Assembly: GCA_024641835.1 (NCBI GenBank)
Contig: JAHECH010000344.1
Coordinates: 1 to 5,462, forward strand
Direction of reading: 5' to 3'
Length of the DNA: 5,462 nucleotides
DNA from: Deltaproteobacteria bacterium
Lineage (GTDB): Bacteria; Desulfobacterota; DSM-4660; Desulfatiglandales; HGW-15
This document shows positions 3,570 through 5,462 of the stretch, piece after piece; the first letter of the stretch is position 1; every line of letters starts with the position of its first letter. The notes under the pieces are model-generated. The model saw only the letters and a list, made by a program, of their open reading frames with translations, did not search any database and had not been told where the DNA came from. Both the position numbers and the translations under genes were made by a program.

Positions 3570-5462
3570 ACAAGCCTGGCAATCTGTATTGGGACAACTC
3601 CAGATGGAGATGCCGCGCGCCTCGTTCGATACCTGGGTGCGGGATACCCGTGCGTTGTCTCTCGAGGAGGGCACCATCACGGTTGGCGTGCGCAATGCAT
3701 ATGCGCGTGACTGGCTGGACAACAGGCTTGCCAGCACGATCAACCGTTTGCTGGTCGGCATCCTGAATGACAGCGTTGAAGTGAGTTTTATCGTTGCAGA
3801 TCAAAACGATAATGTCGTGGAAGATGATGTTGATTCTACCGACGACAATACAGACGAACAGAAAAGCGGGGTTTCGCTGCAGCTCGGGGCGGATCAATCC
3901 TCGGACTACTTCATGGAGGTCCGTCCCGATCACTGTGTCATGATCGAAGGCTATCACCAACGACTTTGTGCAAAGGGCGATGAAACGCTGACAGACCTAT
4001 CGCTTTATATGGGTTTCCGTCAGGCTGTCTACCCGGAATGGAAAAGGTCCGGGGAACCGGCTGAATTGGTCAGAACTGTTTCTGCGTGGAAGATCCTGGA
4101 GTTCGCAATGTGTATTGGCAGGAGTAAGTTCTTCGAACTTTTGCCAGGAAAAGAGATCGGTACTGCCAACAAGCTGATCGCCGGCGGGCATGTAGAGATC
4201 AAGGAAACGCGCGCCTCGACGAAGGAGAAGTTTGTCGATACCAATACTTACCTGGTGCGTATGCGGCCTCTATTGGCACGCGTGGATGCGACCGCCATTA
4301 GGAATGTGATTCACGAGCGCGTCTCGCGGACTGTTGAAAAGAGTGAAGCCAGACGAGAGGCGCTGAATGTACTGTATGACCTGTTGAATTGCGATATTGG
4401 CAAGTGGCTGGTTGAAACTGCAGATGGAAGTGCCATTGATGACTCCATTCATCGTACCGTGGCAAGGGTGGTTGAGGGTATCCTAGGTGAAGCTCTGGAC
4501 GAAGATTTGAATAAAGCATCCGACCTGCTTCACGAAAAAATCGTGAACGCTTTCGGGATGATCAAGTTGACACATTATTACATTCGGGTAGTTGTGCCGA
4601 CTCTGCGTTTTTCCATCGCCCAGTCCTGGGCAATTTCATTCGCGCGGGATCGAGCATGGTTCGACTACAAGACCATGACGCAGAAAGACTACGTGATTGC
4701 GCCTAAGGGGGTAACTGATTTAGCCAGCTGGGTTGGTGTTACGACAAAAATTGTCAAGAAGTGGTTGGAGGATGATAAGCACTTTAAGTGTTTTGTCGCC
4801 ATGATCGACCCGGAGTATTCCCCCGATGAAAAGAATACATTCTTCGTTGTCAACCACCTTGAGCCGATGTTGGGCGAGGTTTTTGGAGGCAAACCCTGGC
4901 GGTGGGATGTGCGCGAAGCTGTCCTCGATGTGTTGCGCTTGGAGTCTCAACTCGGACAGGATCTGCCAGCTCGCAAAAAGGAAAAACTGGAGCGACGGAT
5001 CAGTGCTCTACACACCAAAATTGATGAAAAACTCGCCCAAAGCAATGGAAAAACGTGGACTACCTCCAGGAAAAACGTGGACTATGGCAAAGAAAAATGT
5101 GGACTACCTCATGGAAAAATATGGACTACCACCCGGAAAAGCGTGGACGACCTTATGGAAAATTACGGACTATCTGATGGAAAGATTCGGACTACATTAG
5201 ATAGCTACATTAAACCTCAGTTTAACCCCTCTCCATCCTCAATTAATGATAAGACCAATTCCACCCCCACCATGCGACCCACAAAAAATTCGCTTGGGAT
5301 GCTGCGTGCAAAGGGGGTGGGGGAACCGGATTTTTCTTCTTTTGATTGGTCTTTGGAAGGATTACTCAAACGAAATAGAACATCCCAGATCAAGCGAAAA
5401 GAGATACGCGCCCTCAAGATAAACTTTGAGCAATTACTGGCATTAACCCTTTATTGGGGTGG
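3559..5462 (+). CDS. Replication initiator-like protein with N-terminal DnaA domain I (runs off right edge)
   Basis: The 634 visible codons start at ATG 3559, with GAGG (3550-3553) 5 nt upstream. Residues 3-82 match DnaA domain I (FEQAWQSVLGQL, then SFDTWVRDTRALSLEEGTIT, then ARDWLDNRL), the part of DnaA that contacts helicase and DiaA-type partners. An acidic linker (84-102) follows. There is no P-loop or AAA+ motif and no DnaA domain IV. A helix-turn-helix candidate is TDLASWVGVTTKIVKKWLED (386-405), then a charged helical segment (451-494). Residues 496-547 are encoded by seven 22-bp iterons, followed by a Ser/Pro/Thr-rich stretch (557-575) and a basic C-terminal part. The stop codon lies beyond the window. 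The layout (N-terminal recruiting domain, DNA binding, internal iterons) suggests a replicon initiator. It may be coupled to the upstream ORF and controlled by the antisense RNA. Confidence 0.82.
   Translation, partial: MNFEQAWQSVLGQLQMEMPRASFDTWVRDTRALSLEEGTITVGVRNAYARDWLDNRLASTINRLLVGILNDSVEVSFIVADQNDNVVEDDVDSTDDNTDEQKSGVSLQLGADQSSDYFMEVRPDHCVMIEGYHQRLCAKGDETLTDLSLYMGFRQAVYPEWKRSGEPAELVRTVSAWKILEFAMCIGRSKFFELLPGKEIGTANKLIAGGHVEIKETRASTKEKFVDTNTYLVRMRPLLARVDATAIRNVIHERVSRTVEKSEARREALNVLYDLLNCDIGKWLVETADGSAIDDSIHRTVARVVEGILGEALDEDLNKASDLLHEKIVNAFGMIKLTHYYIRVVVPTLRFSIAQSWAISFARDRAWFDYKTMTQKDYVIAPKGVTDLASWVGVTTKIVKKWLEDDKHFKCFVAMIDPEYSPDEKNTFFVVNHLEPMLGEVFGGKPWRWDVREAVLDVLRLESQLGQDLPARKKEKLERRISALHTKIDEKLAQSNGKTWTTSRKNVDYGKEKCGLPHGKIWTTTRKSVDDLMENYGLSDGKIRTTLDSYIKPQFNPSPSSINDKTNSTPTMRPTKNSLGMLRAKGVGEPDFSSFDWSLEGLLKRNRTSQIKRKEIRALKINFEQLLALTLYWG
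5045..5198 (+). repeat. Seven 22-bp iterons inside the rep coding sequence (candidate origin)
   Basis: The core GGACTA recurs at 5057, 5079, 5101, 5123, 5145 (as GGACGA), 5167 and 5189, with exactly 22 bp between copies. Units span 5045-5066, 5067-5088, 5089-5110, 5111-5132, 5133-5154, 5155-5176 and 5177-5198; the shared part is GGAAAAACGTGGACTAC. Units one to five are closest to each other, and six and seven have diverged in the centre. Because 22 is 3n+1, each copy is read in the next frame. The protein therefore shows a 22-residue period instead (GKTWTT 497, GKIWTT 519, GKIRTT 541). This indicates selection on the DNA, as expected of initiator-binding iterons. Confidence 0.93.

Noticed and set aside
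3520..3960. Minus-strand ORFs opposite the start of rep
   Set aside because: They lie antisense to the clearly recognisable DnaA domain I coding region and have no supporting start signals.
5045..5198. Could the regular repeats be a CRISPR array?
   Set aside because: The repeats are directly adjacent with no spacers, have a 22-bp period and lie inside an ORF, so they are iterons.
4826..5200. A 124-codon plus-strand ORF containing the same repeat peptides as Rep
   Set aside because: The 22-bp iterons are open in more than one frame, which keeps this alternative frame open. The Rep frame continues through and beyond it and has the recognisable domains.

Overview
This window looks like the replication and partition core of a plasmid, chromid or plasmid-like integrative element. 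It carries divergent partition genes, an ExeA-type ATPase with a small DNA-binding partner, a candidate antisense RNA, and a DnaA-domain-I replication protein whose own coding sequence contains a 22-bp iteron array. The mid-range GC content, Shine-Dalgarno-led ATG starts and consensus-like sigma-70 promoters indicate a bacterium. The style of the proteins (a ParB with a long leader, an ExeA-like ATPase, a Rep beginning with a DnaA N-terminal domain but lacking AAA+) reminds me of Chloroflexota such as Anaerolineae. That assignment is from memory of family style and is tentative.

Left part, minus strand (1-1410): parA followed by parB, which runs off the left edge. They are separated by 42 bp holding a perfect 28-bp palindrome (402-429) and the parB ribosome site. 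A good promoter (TTGTTA-17-TATAAT) lies upstream of parA. Middle, plus strand (1440-2759): an ExeA/GspA-like AAA+ ATPase overlapping a 119-aa ribbon-helix-helix-like protein. Immediately after it come seven exact 8-bp units of TTYACT plus two bases (2773-2828).

Control region (2829-3122): on the minus strand, a perfect-consensus promoter (TTGACA-16-TATAAT) is followed by about 108 nt that fold into a stem-loop and then an intrinsic terminator. This is the architecture of a plasmid counter-transcribed copy-control RNA. The promoter is overlapped by an inverted repeat using the same TTCACT hexamer as the octad array.

Right part, plus strand (3123-5462): a 148-codon ORF overlaps the start of the replication gene by 11 bp. 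The replication gene has at least 634 codons and runs off the right edge. It has a DnaA domain I at its N-terminus, an acidic linker, a helix-turn-helix candidate and a helical segment. Seven exactly phased 22-bp iterons (5045-5198) follow inside the reading frame. Because 22 is not a multiple of 3, each successive iteron is read in a different frame, so the repeat is conserved as DNA and not as protein. This points to an origin inside the rep gene, comparable in layout to phage lambda O.

Working model (inference): Rep binds its internal iterons and recruits host replication factors through its DnaA-I-like domain. The antisense RNA, perhaps governed by the RHH-like protein binding TTCACT boxes, limits Rep synthesis. 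ParA/ParB segregate the element, possibly through the palindrome.
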